Made by a program: the position numbers and the translations under genes. A stretch of 64,000 nt of DNA, from positions 1 through 64,000 of the forward strand of contig JAGTRI010000004.1 in NCBI GenBank assembly GCA_018397065.1. Reading direction: 5' to 3'. This document shows positions 35,519 to 43,521 of the stretch, piece after piece. Source of the stretch: Candidatus Bathyarchaeota archaeon. Lineage in GTDB: Archaea; Thermoproteota; Bathyarchaeia; Bathyarchaeales; DTEX01. The notes under the pieces were generated by a model. That model saw only the letters and a list, made by a program, of their open reading frames with translations. It did not search any database and had not been told where the DNA came from. Within the stretch, counting starts at the first letter, position 1. The number at the start of each line of letters is the position of its first letter.

Positions 35519-37003
35519 TTAATAATCAATATATTTCATTATTTCCCAGGGCGTTACATAGAGACAGTATTGGTTCCAATCGTTTGTCTTATATTCTATG
35601 AAAGCATCAAAGATATGACTTCCAAGTGTTTGATGGATCACTTCATCACTTTTCATCTCATCCAAAGCGTCTTTCAACGTTGTTGGTAGTTCTTTTATCC
35701 CAAGTGCTTTTCGTCTTTCAGGAGATAGCTTATAGACATCCTCGTCAACAGGATCTCCAGGATCAATTTTTTTCTTAATGCCATCAAGCCCAGCTTTTAG
35801 AAGACAAGAGAAAGCCAGATATGGGTTACACGATGGATCTACACCTCGATATTCAACTCTTTTCTGAGAGGCATGTTCTGTTCCCTTGTAATAGAGAGGT
35901 ATACGTGCCAGTGCGGATCTATTGCGCCGAGACCACATGATGTATATTGGAGCTTCAAACCCCGGAACAAGCCGTTTATAAGAGCTTATCGTTGGACAAC
36001 ACACTGCAGTTAAAGCCTTAGCGTGCTCTAATAAGCCGCCTACAAAATATCTTCCTGTTTGGCTGAGCTCTGCATATTCATCGTTCTCGTCGTACATCAC
36101 ATTCGTTTTGCCCTTCCATATAGAGGCGTGAACATGCATTCCACTGGCGTTATCTAGATAAACTGGTTTAGGCATAAATGTCGCTATTAACCCATATTTT
36201 TTGGCTACATTCTTGGCTACAAACTTGTAATATAGAGCTTTATCCGCTGTGTCGAGTAGTGGTCCAAAACGAAAATCAATCTCAATCTGACCGGCTGTAG
36301 CTACCTCGTGATGATGTTTTTCAATCTTAAAGCCAAAGTAATCCTCAAGTATTGATGAAACTTCATTGCGGTACTCAATAGTTGTGTCCTCTGGAGGAGG
36401 TCTATAATATGCTTCTTTTGGTCTAAGAGTATAGCTTCCAGCAGAGATTTCGGGTGACTGTGGAACAACCCTTGGGGCTCCCCAAGAGTCGCCTTCTCCT
36501 CCTTTAGGGCTGACCCATAGATCCCAAACCAATTTAGTTGGGTCAATTGAAGAAAAAATGAAATATTCTAGCTCAGGAGCGAAATAACCTTTGTATCCCA
36601 TTTCTTCTGCGGATTTTATGGCTCTTTTTGCAACATAGCCCCTTGGGTCTACTTCAGATGGTTCGTTTCCTCCATAAGCTTCGTAAACATCACCTAGAAC
36701 AATAGCACTTTTCTGATTTTTTTCTTGGGTCCATGGTATTATAGCGAGTGTTCCTGGATCTGGCATGAAGATCATATCTGATTCTTCGATAGATTTGAAG
36801 CCTCTGATTGAAGAGCCATCGAAGCCTATTCCTGAGATGAAGGCTGATCCTTCAATATAATCTCTTGCTGGTATAATCATGTCTTGCATTAGTCCACGAA
36901 TGTCTATGAAGGTTGAATGAACCCATCTCACTTCATTTGTTCTTAAGGTTTCAATAGCTTTCTTTGTTTTTTCACCACTTTCCATACCGTTCACCAATTT
37001 CAT
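35519..37003 (-). CDS. glnA: Glutamine synthetase, type I
   Basis: A 494-residue GSI. WVHSTFIDIRGLMQDMIIPA and SGIGFDGSSIRGFKSIEESDM mark the N-terminal domain. The barrel has EYFIFSS, HHHEVATAGQIEIDFRFG, SGMHVHASIW and LVPGFEAPIYIMWSRRNRSALARIP (the nucleotide and glutamate loops). It fixes ammonia into glutamine. ATG 37003 and ATG 36985 are both possible. TATA-like CTTATATATAAAT on this strand (37028-37042) predicts an almost leaderless message from 37003. It is divergent from lrp and followed by two RAM-domain genes. Confidence 0.96.
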   Translation of the reverse strand: MKLVNGMESGEKTKKAIETLRTNEVRWVHSTFIDIRGLMQDMIIPARDYIEGSAFISGIGFDGSSIRGFKSIEESDMIFMPDPGTLAIIPWTQEKNQKSAIVLGDVYEAYGGNEPSEVDPRGYVAKRAIKSAEEMGYKGYFAPELEYFIFSSIDPTKLVWDLWVSPKGGEGDSWGAPRVVPQSPEISAGSYTLRPKEAYYRPPPEDTTIEYRNEVSSILEDYFGFKIEKHHHEVATAGQIEIDFRFGPLLDTADKALYYKFVAKNVAKKYGLIATFMPKPVYLDNASGMHVHASIWKGKTNVMYDENDEYAELSQTGRYFVGGLLEHAKALTAVCCPTISSYKRLVPGFEAPIYIMWSRRNRSALARIPLYYKGTEHASQKRVEYRGVDPSCNPYLAFSCLLKAGLDGIKKKIDPGDPVDEDVYKLSPERRKALGIKELPTTLKDALDEMKSDEVIHQTLGSHIFDAFIEYKTNDWNQYCLYVTPWEIMKYIDY

Positions 37004-37024
37004 TTAACAGGATTGATTTTCATT

Positions 37025-37100
37025 ACATATTTATATATAAGTATTTCGTTTTATTCTAGAAAAAGTTTAAATAATTGCTTCAATATTGAACAAATATTCA
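37025..37100. promoter_or_regulatory. Divergent glnA/lrp promoter region with a perfect palindrome
   Basis: For glnA (-) a TATA box lies at about 37028-37042. For lrp (+) AAGTTTAAATAA at 37065-37076 is a TATA candidate. TTCAATATTGAA at 37079-37090 is a perfect 12-nt palindrome between that TATA and the expected lrp start of transcription. A related half, CAAATATTCA, follows at 37091-37100. This position fits autorepression by the Lrp protein encoded next. Confidence 0.55.
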
Positions 37101-37135
37101 GCAGTCAATTAACATTCAATTTGGGGAAGAAAGTT

Positions 37136-37603
37136 ATGGAACAGAAATCGTTGGGGAAGTTAGATCGTATAGATCTTCAAATCCTTACATTACTTCAAGA
37201 GGATTCAAGATTAAGTTTTGGCAAAATAGCAAGTATACTTGGGGTTTCTGCTGGAACAGCTTATAACCGTATCAAAAATCTTGAAGACAAAGGAATACTG
37301 AGAGGTTATACTGTATTAGTTGATCCTTCTATGCTTGGGTATGCAACAATCGCCCTTATATTGGTCCAAGCTGAAGGAACACACATTTTAGATGTAGAGA
37401 ACGAGATTGCAAAAATCGATAATGTTGTTTCTGTATACGATATTACTGGGGATTTCGATATTGCTGTGATTGCCCGTTTCAAATATAGAGAAGATTTAAA
37501 CACCTTTGTGAAGAAACTGTTAACTTCGCCTTATGTAAAGAGAACCGTCACAAACATTGTTTTGAACGTCATTAAGGAAGACTTTAGACTAAAGATCTCT
37601 TAA
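37136..37603 (+). CDS. Lrp/AsnC family transcription regulator
   Basis: A 155-residue protein from ATG 37136 with GGGGAAG upstream; the longer frame to 37013 covers the promoter and is not used. The helix-turn-helix is LDRIDLQILTLLQEDSRLSFGKIASILGVSAGTAYNRIKNLEDKGIL. The C-terminal RAM domain has ATIALILVQAEG and VYDITGDFDIAVIARFK. It is divergent from glnA and followed by nitrogen-related genes, so it likely controls nitrogen assimilation, perhaps sensing glutamine. Confidence 0.93.
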   Translation: MEQKSLGKLDRIDLQILTLLQEDSRLSFGKIASILGVSAGTAYNRIKNLEDKGILRGYTVLVDPSMLGYATIALILVQAEGTHILDVENEIAKIDNVVSVYDITGDFDIAVIARFKYREDLNTFVKKLLTSPYVKRTVTNIVLNVIKEDFRLKIS

Positions 37604-37640
37604 CTAAGGCTGTCACGGGTCTCAAAATAGAGGTTCGACT

Positions 37641-38180
37641 ATGAAAAATCCGGTAAGGATAACAATAGCACTTGACAGCGAAACATATGAATTACTCCAG
37701 AAGATGAAAAAAGAGATGAGGGTCTCTAAAAGCGAATTGATGAGAAATGCTTTACGGTTTTACTGCGAAAACAAGGATATGATAGACGCTTATATGAAAA
37801 GTAAAGTAGAGTTTTACATTGATATGCTTTGCTCTGGAGAACACATGATCTTAGATGTCGATCATTGGCTTCTTTTCCTTAATTTATTAGAATCTCCATC
37901 TGAAAAGAATACTTTTTGGGATAAACATAGAGAAATAGCAAGAGCCCATGCAGATCAGCTGAAAGGCAAAGTTCGTTCAATTGAAGATCTTTTAGAAAGA
38001 CTTGAGGCTTGTAACTTCTTCAGGAAAATCAAGAACTCGGAAAATGAATTCACTTTGGTTTTAGGATCGGAGACAGCAAAGGAATTTGTCAAGATATTTC
38101 TTGAAGAATTCCTCGCATCTGCTGGTTTAAATGCGAGCATTAAAGAAAATTTGGCTAAACTTAGAGTTACATTCAATTGA
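37641..38180 (+). CDS. Ribbon-helix-helix regulator with C-terminal sensor-like domain
   Basis: A 179-residue protein. Residues 1-45 form a CopG-like ribbon-helix-helix: VRITIALDSETYELLQKMKKEMRVSKSELMRNALRFY. The rest (about 50-179) is unlike CopG. It contains a hydrophobic EFYIDMLCSGEHMILDVDHWLLFL part and a C-terminal LVLGSETAKEFVKIFLEEFL segment. It lies between lrp and the KaiC-like gene. I infer a DNA-binding regulator of the nitrogen island; the sensed signal is unknown. Confidence 0.7.
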   Translation: MKNPVRITIALDSETYELLQKMKKEMRVSKSELMRNALRFYCENKDMIDAYMKSKVEFYIDMLCSGEHMILDVDHWLLFLNLLESPSEKNTFWDKHREIARAHADQLKGKVRSIEDLLERLEACNFFRKIKNSENEFTLVLGSETAKEFVKIFLEEFLASAGLNASIKENLAKLRVTFN

Positions 38181-38307
38181 GTTCCTTCAAAAATCATTCA
38201 TTCTATTGTTATATTTTATATTTATTCATTCATATTTTTTCACAAAAAATATGAAAAAATCTCAAAAATGTTTATATTATTGAATTTTCATACACCTGCC
38301 AAAAAAG

Positions 38308-39078
38308 GTGATAATAACGGAGCAAATAAATGTTGCAATCAAATCGCAAAGCAAAAAAGTCGAGTGGATTGACATTGGTGTCGAAGGTCTCTTAGACTTT
38401 ATTCCAGGTCTACCTAAAGGTGATGCTATCCTTGTAAGGGGGGAACCTGGTACCGGAAAAACAATTCTATGTCTTCAATTCTTACACAAAGGAGCTGAAA
38501 ATGGTGAGAAGTGTATATACATAACTACTGAGGAAACTCCTGAAACTCTTATGAGAACAGGTACTGAACTTTGGATTGATTTTCCAGATTTGGTTCAGAA
38601 AAAACAGGTGGTTATAGTGGATCTTTCTATAGCAGCAACTTACGATAGTGAGTTTTCAGTTATCAGCAAAGAAGAAGCAGTAGATATATTCATGAAAGGC
38701 TTAGCTGCGCAACCCGAAGCAACTAGAATAGTCGTAGATTCTCTTTCATCGCTAGAGCGAAGACTCGCAGATCCGGCGGACTTTAGAGAAGTCTTCATGA
38801 GACTCCTGCTGGAAGTAAAAAAGAGAAAGGCAACAACAATATTCTCGGCAGAAGGTATTCCTGTGAATCCAGACATCACAGAATACCTTGTCGATCACTT
38901 GATATACCTAGACTATCACAAACACGACGTCATCTGGACGAGAGTCTTCATACTTAGAAAATCTAGAAGTGTGCCATTAAAACCGCAGATACTCAAATTA
39001 AACATTGAAAAAGAAGGGTTATCAGTAGAGGAAATACCCATCTCACTAAAGCCAGTATGGTTTGCAAGCAAACTCTAG
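38308..39078 (+). CDS. KaiC-like RecA-superfamily ATPase
   Basis: A 256-residue single-domain KaiC-type protein. Walker A GEPGTGKT lies near residue 48. Segment KCIYITTEETPETLMRTG carries the catalytic glutamates. Walker B is the hydrophobic strand RIVVDSLSSLERRLAD near residue 140. Archaeal KaiC-like proteins act as signal-transduction ATPases rather than clocks. TTATATTAT at 38272-38280 is the TATA, predicting a start of transcription near 38302. GTG 38308 would be nearly leaderless, while AAGGTG at 38305-38310 could instead serve as a ribosome-binding site for the in-frame ACG at 38317. The amt gene follows 11 nt later, suggesting control of ammonium uptake. Confidence 0.82.
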   Translation: MIITEQINVAIKSQSKKVEWIDIGVEGLLDFIPGLPKGDAILVRGEPGTGKTILCLQFLHKGAENGEKCIYITTEETPETLMRTGTELWIDFPDLVQKKQVVIVDLSIAATYDSEFSVISKEEAVDIFMKGLAAQPEATRIVVDSLSSLERRLADPADFREVFMRLLLEVKKRKATTIFSAEGIPVNPDITEYLVDHLIYLDYHKHDVIWTRVFILRKSRSVPLKPQILKLNIEKEGLSVEEIPISLKPVWFASKL

Positions 39079-39089
39079 GGTGATTGAGA

Positions 39090-40412
39090 ATGTCAACTTC
39101 ACAAGATGAGACTTTTGCAGCAATACAGCAAGTTTTTGTAGTCGGATGGGCGCCGGTAGCAATATTAATAATGGCAACAGCAGGTTTTGCTCTTCTCTAC
39201 GCCGGACTTGTACGAAAAAAGAATGTTGCTCACACCATAATCATGCTTAACATCGGCTGGACAATGGCTTTCCTACTATACTACCTGATAGGTTTTCCAA
39301 TTGCATACTACACTAAAGAGCCAGTATTTGGTTTGCCTCAATTTATACCGACTATAGCCAATCCGTTGCCTGCAGCTCTATCCAGCACTGGAGCATATGG
39401 TATTAGTGCGAGCCCTTCTGGATATGGAGATTTAGGATTATGGTTCAAAATGGCGATGTTTGCAATTACCACTATCGCTATAGTGCCTGGTGCAACGGCT
39501 GAACGGGATAAACTTTGGGGATGGGTAATAGCTGCCGGAGCCATAGTGGCATTCCTATATCCAGTTGTTGAACATTGGGTATGGGGCGGAGGTTGGTTGG
39601 CACAGATAGGTTTCATTGACTATGCAGGATCTTCAGTCGTACACCTAGTTGGGGGCATGTTTGCGTTGATGGCTGCAATTGTAATTGGTCCAAGAACAGG
39701 TAAATTTGTCGGGAAGAGGAAAGAAGCCAGAGCCTTCTTTGGTCACAGCCTACCATTGTCAGTTATTGGCGCTTGGCTACTAGTATTCGGTTGGTTCGGC
39801 TTCAATGTAGGCTCGAGCATAGCTAACAGGGCTCAAACAATCAATGTTGAATTAGCATGGGTCGGTGTTACCACAGCAATGGCAATGGCAGGAGGACTAT
39901 TTGGAGCAGCCGTAACCTCAAGAGGACATGCTTTAACATCAACAGCAGGCTTGCTTGCAGGTGCAGTTTCTATTTGCGCTGGAGCAGCAATCATGAATCC
40001 TATATTCGCATTCATAACAGGCTTAATTGGTGGCATCATTACAACATTTGTTCAAGGTCTTATGGAGCTGAAATTTCACATTGACGATGCTTGCGTTTGT
40101 GTTCCAGTACATGCAGCATGTGGTCTATGGGGCACGGTCGCTGCCGGACTATTTGGTGTTAATATATTTGGCGCTCATCCAATATATGGAGTTTCCACAG
40201 TCGAGGCTTGGCTTCGCATGATAGGAATACAGATCGTAGGCGCATTAGCAATAATTGCATGGACTGGATTGACGGGCTTCATACTTTTCAAGATGATAAA
40301 CAAAATGGGATTACTACGTGCACAAAAAGACGCAGAACTGTTTGGCTTAGATATAGCGGATCACAAAACCTACGCTTATCCTGAAGATGAATTAGATAAA
40401 GAATTTCCATAG
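39090..40412 (+). CDS. amt: Ammonium transporter Amt
   Basis: A 440-residue Amt/Mep/Rh channel with about eleven hydrophobic helices. The twin pore histidines are in SSVVHLVGGMFAL and VCVPVHAACGLWG. The aromatic gate and signature regions include GFALLYAGLVRKKN near the N-terminus. ATG 39090, after AGGGTGA, is preferred over TTG 39084. It brings in ammonia for GlnA. In most genomes a PII gene lies beside amt; here only a degenerate one remains. Confidence 0.96.
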   Translation: MSTSQDETFAAIQQVFVVGWAPVAILIMATAGFALLYAGLVRKKNVAHTIIMLNIGWTMAFLLYYLIGFPIAYYTKEPVFGLPQFIPTIANPLPAALSSTGAYGISASPSGYGDLGLWFKMAMFAITTIAIVPGATAERDKLWGWVIAAGAIVAFLYPVVEHWVWGGGWLAQIGFIDYAGSSVVHLVGGMFALMAAIVIGPRTGKFVGKRKEARAFFGHSLPLSVIGAWLLVFGWFGFNVGSSIANRAQTINVELAWVGVTTAMAMAGGLFGAAVTSRGHALTSTAGLLAGAVSICAGAAIMNPIFAFITGLIGGIITTFVQGLMELKFHIDDACVCVPVHAACGLWGTVAAGLFGVNIFGAHPIYGVSTVEAWLRMIGIQIVGALAIIAWTGLTGFILFKMINKMGLLRAQKDAELFGLDIADHKTYAYPEDELDKEFP

Positions 40413-40421
40413 GTGAAAAAA

Positions 40422-40565
40422 ATGACTCAAACAATAGGAAGAGTATTAGAAGAAAAAAATATGGTTGAGCTATTTGCGGAAATAGAGGATTTGAAAAACC
40501 GAGTAAAACATCTTGAAGCCGCTGTGAACTCACTCAAACTGAAAATGGGTAGAAAATGGGTATAG
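40422..40565 (+). CDS. Small coiled-coil ORF between amt and the glnK remnant
   Basis: A 47-residue frame from ATG 40422, with AGGTGAAAAAA as ribosome-binding site right after amt. The middle (MVELFAEIEDLKNRVKHLEAAVNSLKLKM) has regular leucine/valine heptads for a short coiled coil. It overlaps a second frame leading into the pseudogene. A real small protein is likely, given the ribosome-binding site, but no family is recognised. Confidence 0.45.
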   Translation: MTQTIGRVLEEKNMVELFAEIEDLKNRVKHLEAAVNSLKLKMGRKWV

Positions 40566-40579
40566 TCGCAGCAACAGTG

Positions 40580-40906
40580 ATGAAGTTCAATTTCAAGAAG
40601 AACGGCGATGTGATTGGATCTAAAAACTCGGCTATGTCAAAGCCTATGAAGAAGATGGTACGCCAGCTTGAGACTACACGAAGTTAAGCAAGAGATAATC
40701 AAAGCGGACGGTTGGAGCTGTAAATGAAAAGGCAATCAGGGGTCTCTTACCAAAGACTACCATATTGGTCACGGATGAAAGAAATCGGGAAAACCATTAA
40801 AGGTCCTTGCGACAACTGAGGAATGGGTGTGTTTGGCGATGGAAAATCTTTGTGCTATATATTCATTAGATAGCATATTAACACAGGACAGAGGAACGGT
40901 GGATAG
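40580..40906 (+). pseudogene. Degenerate PII signal protein (glnK/glnB-like)
   Basis: Successive pieces of a PII protein appear in order but in different frames. VKAYEEDGT (40636-) matches the first helix. LRLHEVKQEIIKADGW (40668-) fits the strand and base of the T-loop. GLLPKTTILVTDE (from about 40738) fits the LLPK strand. GVFGDGKSLCYIFI with INTGQRNGG (40829-40900) fits the C-terminal GDGKIFV...RTGERG region. Two stops and several frameshifts interrupt it. The position directly downstream of amt is where an active glnK is expected. Loss of PII control is inferred; sequencing error cannot explain so many breaks. Confidence 0.7.
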
Positions 40907-41031
40907 ACACTACACAACCTTCTTTTTCTACTTTACTTGATGTTTTGAAAAAAATATAAAAGGCTCAAGCAAGTGATTGACAAAATAATAAGTATCAGAA
41001 GCTTTTTCGTAGAAATATCGAGGAGAAAAAA

Positions 41032-42699
41032 TTGAGAATCGCAATGGCTCAAATAAATCCAACTGTCGGAGATCTTGATGGAAACGCTGAGAAAATTTCT
41101 GATTACATAAAAGAAGCTGAAAGACATAAAGCTGAGTTGGTGGTTTTTCCCGAATTAGCTGTCACTGGCTATCCTCCTCTGGATCTGTTGCGTGAAAAAT
41201 CGTTTGTCAAAGACAATATTAAGGTTGTAAAAAATATAGTTAAGATGAATAAGAGCATAATCGGCGTAGTTGGTTTTGTCGATCATAGGAAAGACAAACT
41301 ATTTAATGCTGCAGCTGTTTTTGAGGGAAACAGAATTGTTGGTATAGCGCACAAAGCTCTCCTGCCTACATACGATGTTTTTGACGAGGATAGATATTTT
41401 GTTCCAGCGAAAGAGGATGAAATTCAACCTTTAAGTGTGAATATAGGTGGAAGGCAAGTTAAATTAGGTGTCGAAATTTGTGAAGATTTGTGGGACAAGA
41501 AATACGAGGTTAAGGTTACTGATATCCTTGTGAAACGTGGAGCACAAGTTATAATTAATATTTCGGCTTCACCGTTTTATGCTGGGAAAAGGTTTGAACG
41601 CGAGAGACTGCTTAGGGAAAAAGCCCAAAAGCTGCATGTTCCAATTTTTTACGTCAATCTTGTTGGTGGCCAAGACGAGCTTGTTTTCGACGGCCAAAGC
41701 ATGGGTGTTGACGCTGAGGGGAACTTCATCGCGTTTGGCAAACAGTTTCAGGAAGACTTTATAGTGGTTGATATTGACAGCACAACTTGGACTGCGCCCA
41801 AGGTCACTGTTCCAACGTATTGCGAAGAGGAAGAAAAATTTAATGCGTTGGTTTTAGGTATTCGAGATTACTACAGGAAAACAGGCTTCGAAAAAGCTGT
41901 TGTCGGAATGAGTGGCGGAATTGACTCTTCATTAACTACATGCATCGCTGTTGAAGCCTTAGGAAAAGAAAACGTCATCGGCGTTTCCATGCCGTCAAAA
42001 TATTCAAGCGAGCACAGCAAGACCGATGCAGAGAAATTGGCGAATAACTTAGGGATATGTTTTGTAAAATTTTCGATTAATGAGATCATTGAAAGCTACA
42101 AAAGAACACTTGATGAACCTCTTAAGATGATTAGAAAACATTTTGGCGTTCACGAGTCAGAGGATGACCCGATTGCTGACGAAAATATTCAGCCTAGAAC
42201 TAGAGGAAATTGTCTTATGGATATTTCTAATCGATTGAAGGCATTGAAAATTTTGGTTTTAAATACGGGGAATAAGACTGAGCTTGCGTTGGGATACTGC
42301 ACTTTGTATGGGGATATGGCTGGGGGAATAGGAGCTTTGGGCGACGTTAGCAAGCTTGACGTGTACAAGCTAGCTAGGTATGTTAACACTAAAGCTGGGA
42401 GGGAAATCATTCCAGAGAATGTTTTTAGGAAGAAGCCGTCGCCTGAGTTGAAGGAAGGTCAGTTTGATCCGTTTGACTTTGATATTGTTAGTCCTTTAGT
42501 TGACGAAATAATTGAGCGCCACAGAAGTCGAAAAGAATTAGTTAGGATGGGATATCCCAAGGCTGTTGTGGACGATGTTTATAATCGAATAAGGAGGTCT
42601 GAATACAAGAGATGGCAGGCGGTTCCTTGTATAAAGATTACTAAGCAGGCTTTTGGAATCGGTTGGAGGATGCCTATAGTCAATAAATACAAAGGCTAG
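41032..42699 (+). CDS. nadE: Glutamine-dependent NAD+ synthetase
   Basis: A 555-residue two-domain enzyme. The N-terminal CN-hydrolase glutaminase has its Glu-Lys-Cys triad in VFPELAVTGYPPLDLL, ALLPTYDVFDEDRYF and LGVEICEDLWDKK. The C-terminal synthetase begins near residue 275 with the PP-loop GMSGGIDSSLT and ends with WRMPIVNKYKG-like residues. It turns nicotinate adenine dinucleotide, ATP and glutamine into NAD+. TTG 41032 follows GAGGAGAAAAA. The upstream spacer (40907-41031) holds no gene. Confidence 0.95.
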   Translation: MRIAMAQINPTVGDLDGNAEKISDYIKEAERHKAELVVFPELAVTGYPPLDLLREKSFVKDNIKVVKNIVKMNKSIIGVVGFVDHRKDKLFNAAAVFEGNRIVGIAHKALLPTYDVFDEDRYFVPAKEDEIQPLSVNIGGRQVKLGVEICEDLWDKKYEVKVTDILVKRGAQVIINISASPFYAGKRFERERLLREKAQKLHVPIFYVNLVGGQDELVFDGQSMGVDAEGNFIAFGKQFQEDFIVVDIDSTTWTAPKVTVPTYCEEEEKFNALVLGIRDYYRKTGFEKAVVGMSGGIDSSLTTCIAVEALGKENVIGVSMPSKYSSEHSKTDAEKLANNLGICFVKFSINEIIESYKRTLDEPLKMIRKHFGVHESEDDPIADENIQPRTRGNCLMDISNRLKALKILVLNTGNKTELALGYCTLYGDMAGGIGALGDVSKLDVYKLARYVNTKAGREIIPENVFRKKPSPELKEGQFDPFDFDIVSPLVDEIIERHRSRKELVRMGYPKAVVDDVYNRIRRSEYKRWQAVPCIKITKQAFGIGWRMPIVNKYKG

Positions 42700-42775
42700 A
42701 ATCGCAGAGATACGGGATGACATTTTGATAATAATCCGTTGTGCGATAAGTTTCTGAAAAACTGCGTTTTTTGAG

Positions 42776-43333
42776 CTATGACATAGTGTCAAAGGCAATA
42801 TTTGAGACAACCTTTAGAAGATCTGAACGGGTGATAATGCCAACCAGTTTCCCTTTCTTTGTCACCAAAACGCCCGAGTTCTTTTCCAAGAGAGGCCTAA
42901 TTACGGCAATGTCCGTGTCTTCTGGGACGCTTGGGAAGGGCGGCTTCATTATTTTTTCCAATGTCTCCTCTGCAATGTTGGGGTTTAGGTTTCTGATGAT
43001 TGATTCTTCAGTAATCATTCCTACGACTTTTCCGTCGTCAATTATGGGCAGTTGCGAGATTGCATGTCTTACCATGATTTCGCTTGCCTCCCTAATCTTA
43101 TCTTTGGGGGTTGCGGTGATCACGTTGCGGGTCATGATTTCTGCGCATTTTCTTCCTTTTCCTCCTTCGAGTATCTCTAGAATCTTGTTTACTGTTGAAA
43201 GTCTTGGATCCACTTTTTCACTTTCTATTTTCGCGATGTGAGCTTGTGACACTCCAACCATCTTTGCAAGCTGGCTTTGTGTTAGACCTGCCTCAAGTCT
43301 TTTTTTCTTTAGGATGGATCCTGTTAATGGCAA
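42776..43333 (-). CDS. XRE-type helix-turn-helix regulator with tandem CBS domains
   Basis: A 185-residue protein. Residues 1-58 form an XRE helix-turn-helix (LKKKRLEAGLTQSQLAKMVGVSQAHIAKIESEKVDPRLSTV). Residues 63-120 and 125-183 are a CBS pair (AEIMTRNVITATPKDKI, ISQLPIIDDGKVVGMIT; IMKPPFPSVPEDTDI, GVLVTKKGKLVGIITRSDLL). CBS pairs bind adenosine nucleotides or SAM. It sits between nadE and the SAM synthetase and is divergent from it, so SAM, AMP or NAD-linked control is plausible. Confidence 0.9.
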   Translation of the reverse strand: MPLTGSILKKKRLEAGLTQSQLAKMVGVSQAHIAKIESEKVDPRLSTVNKILEILEGGKGRKCAEIMTRNVITATPKDKIREASEIMVRHAISQLPIIDDGKVVGMITEESIIRNLNPNIAEETLEKIMKPPFPSVPEDTDIAVIRPLLEKNSGVLVTKKGKLVGIITRSDLLKVVSNIAFDTMS

Positions 43334-43521
43334 AGAATAACCACCAGTTATTTTTTATGTATTATATTGTTGACTGATTCTTATGTGTTTTTCTTTCAAG
43401 TTATTGACGGTCTATGACCCGTTGAATATATAATAATGCATGTTTTGTGTAAAGATTATTCCGTAAAGTATATATTCAATTAAGGCGTTAGCACAGAACA
43501 AGATGGAACGGTGTAATTTCC

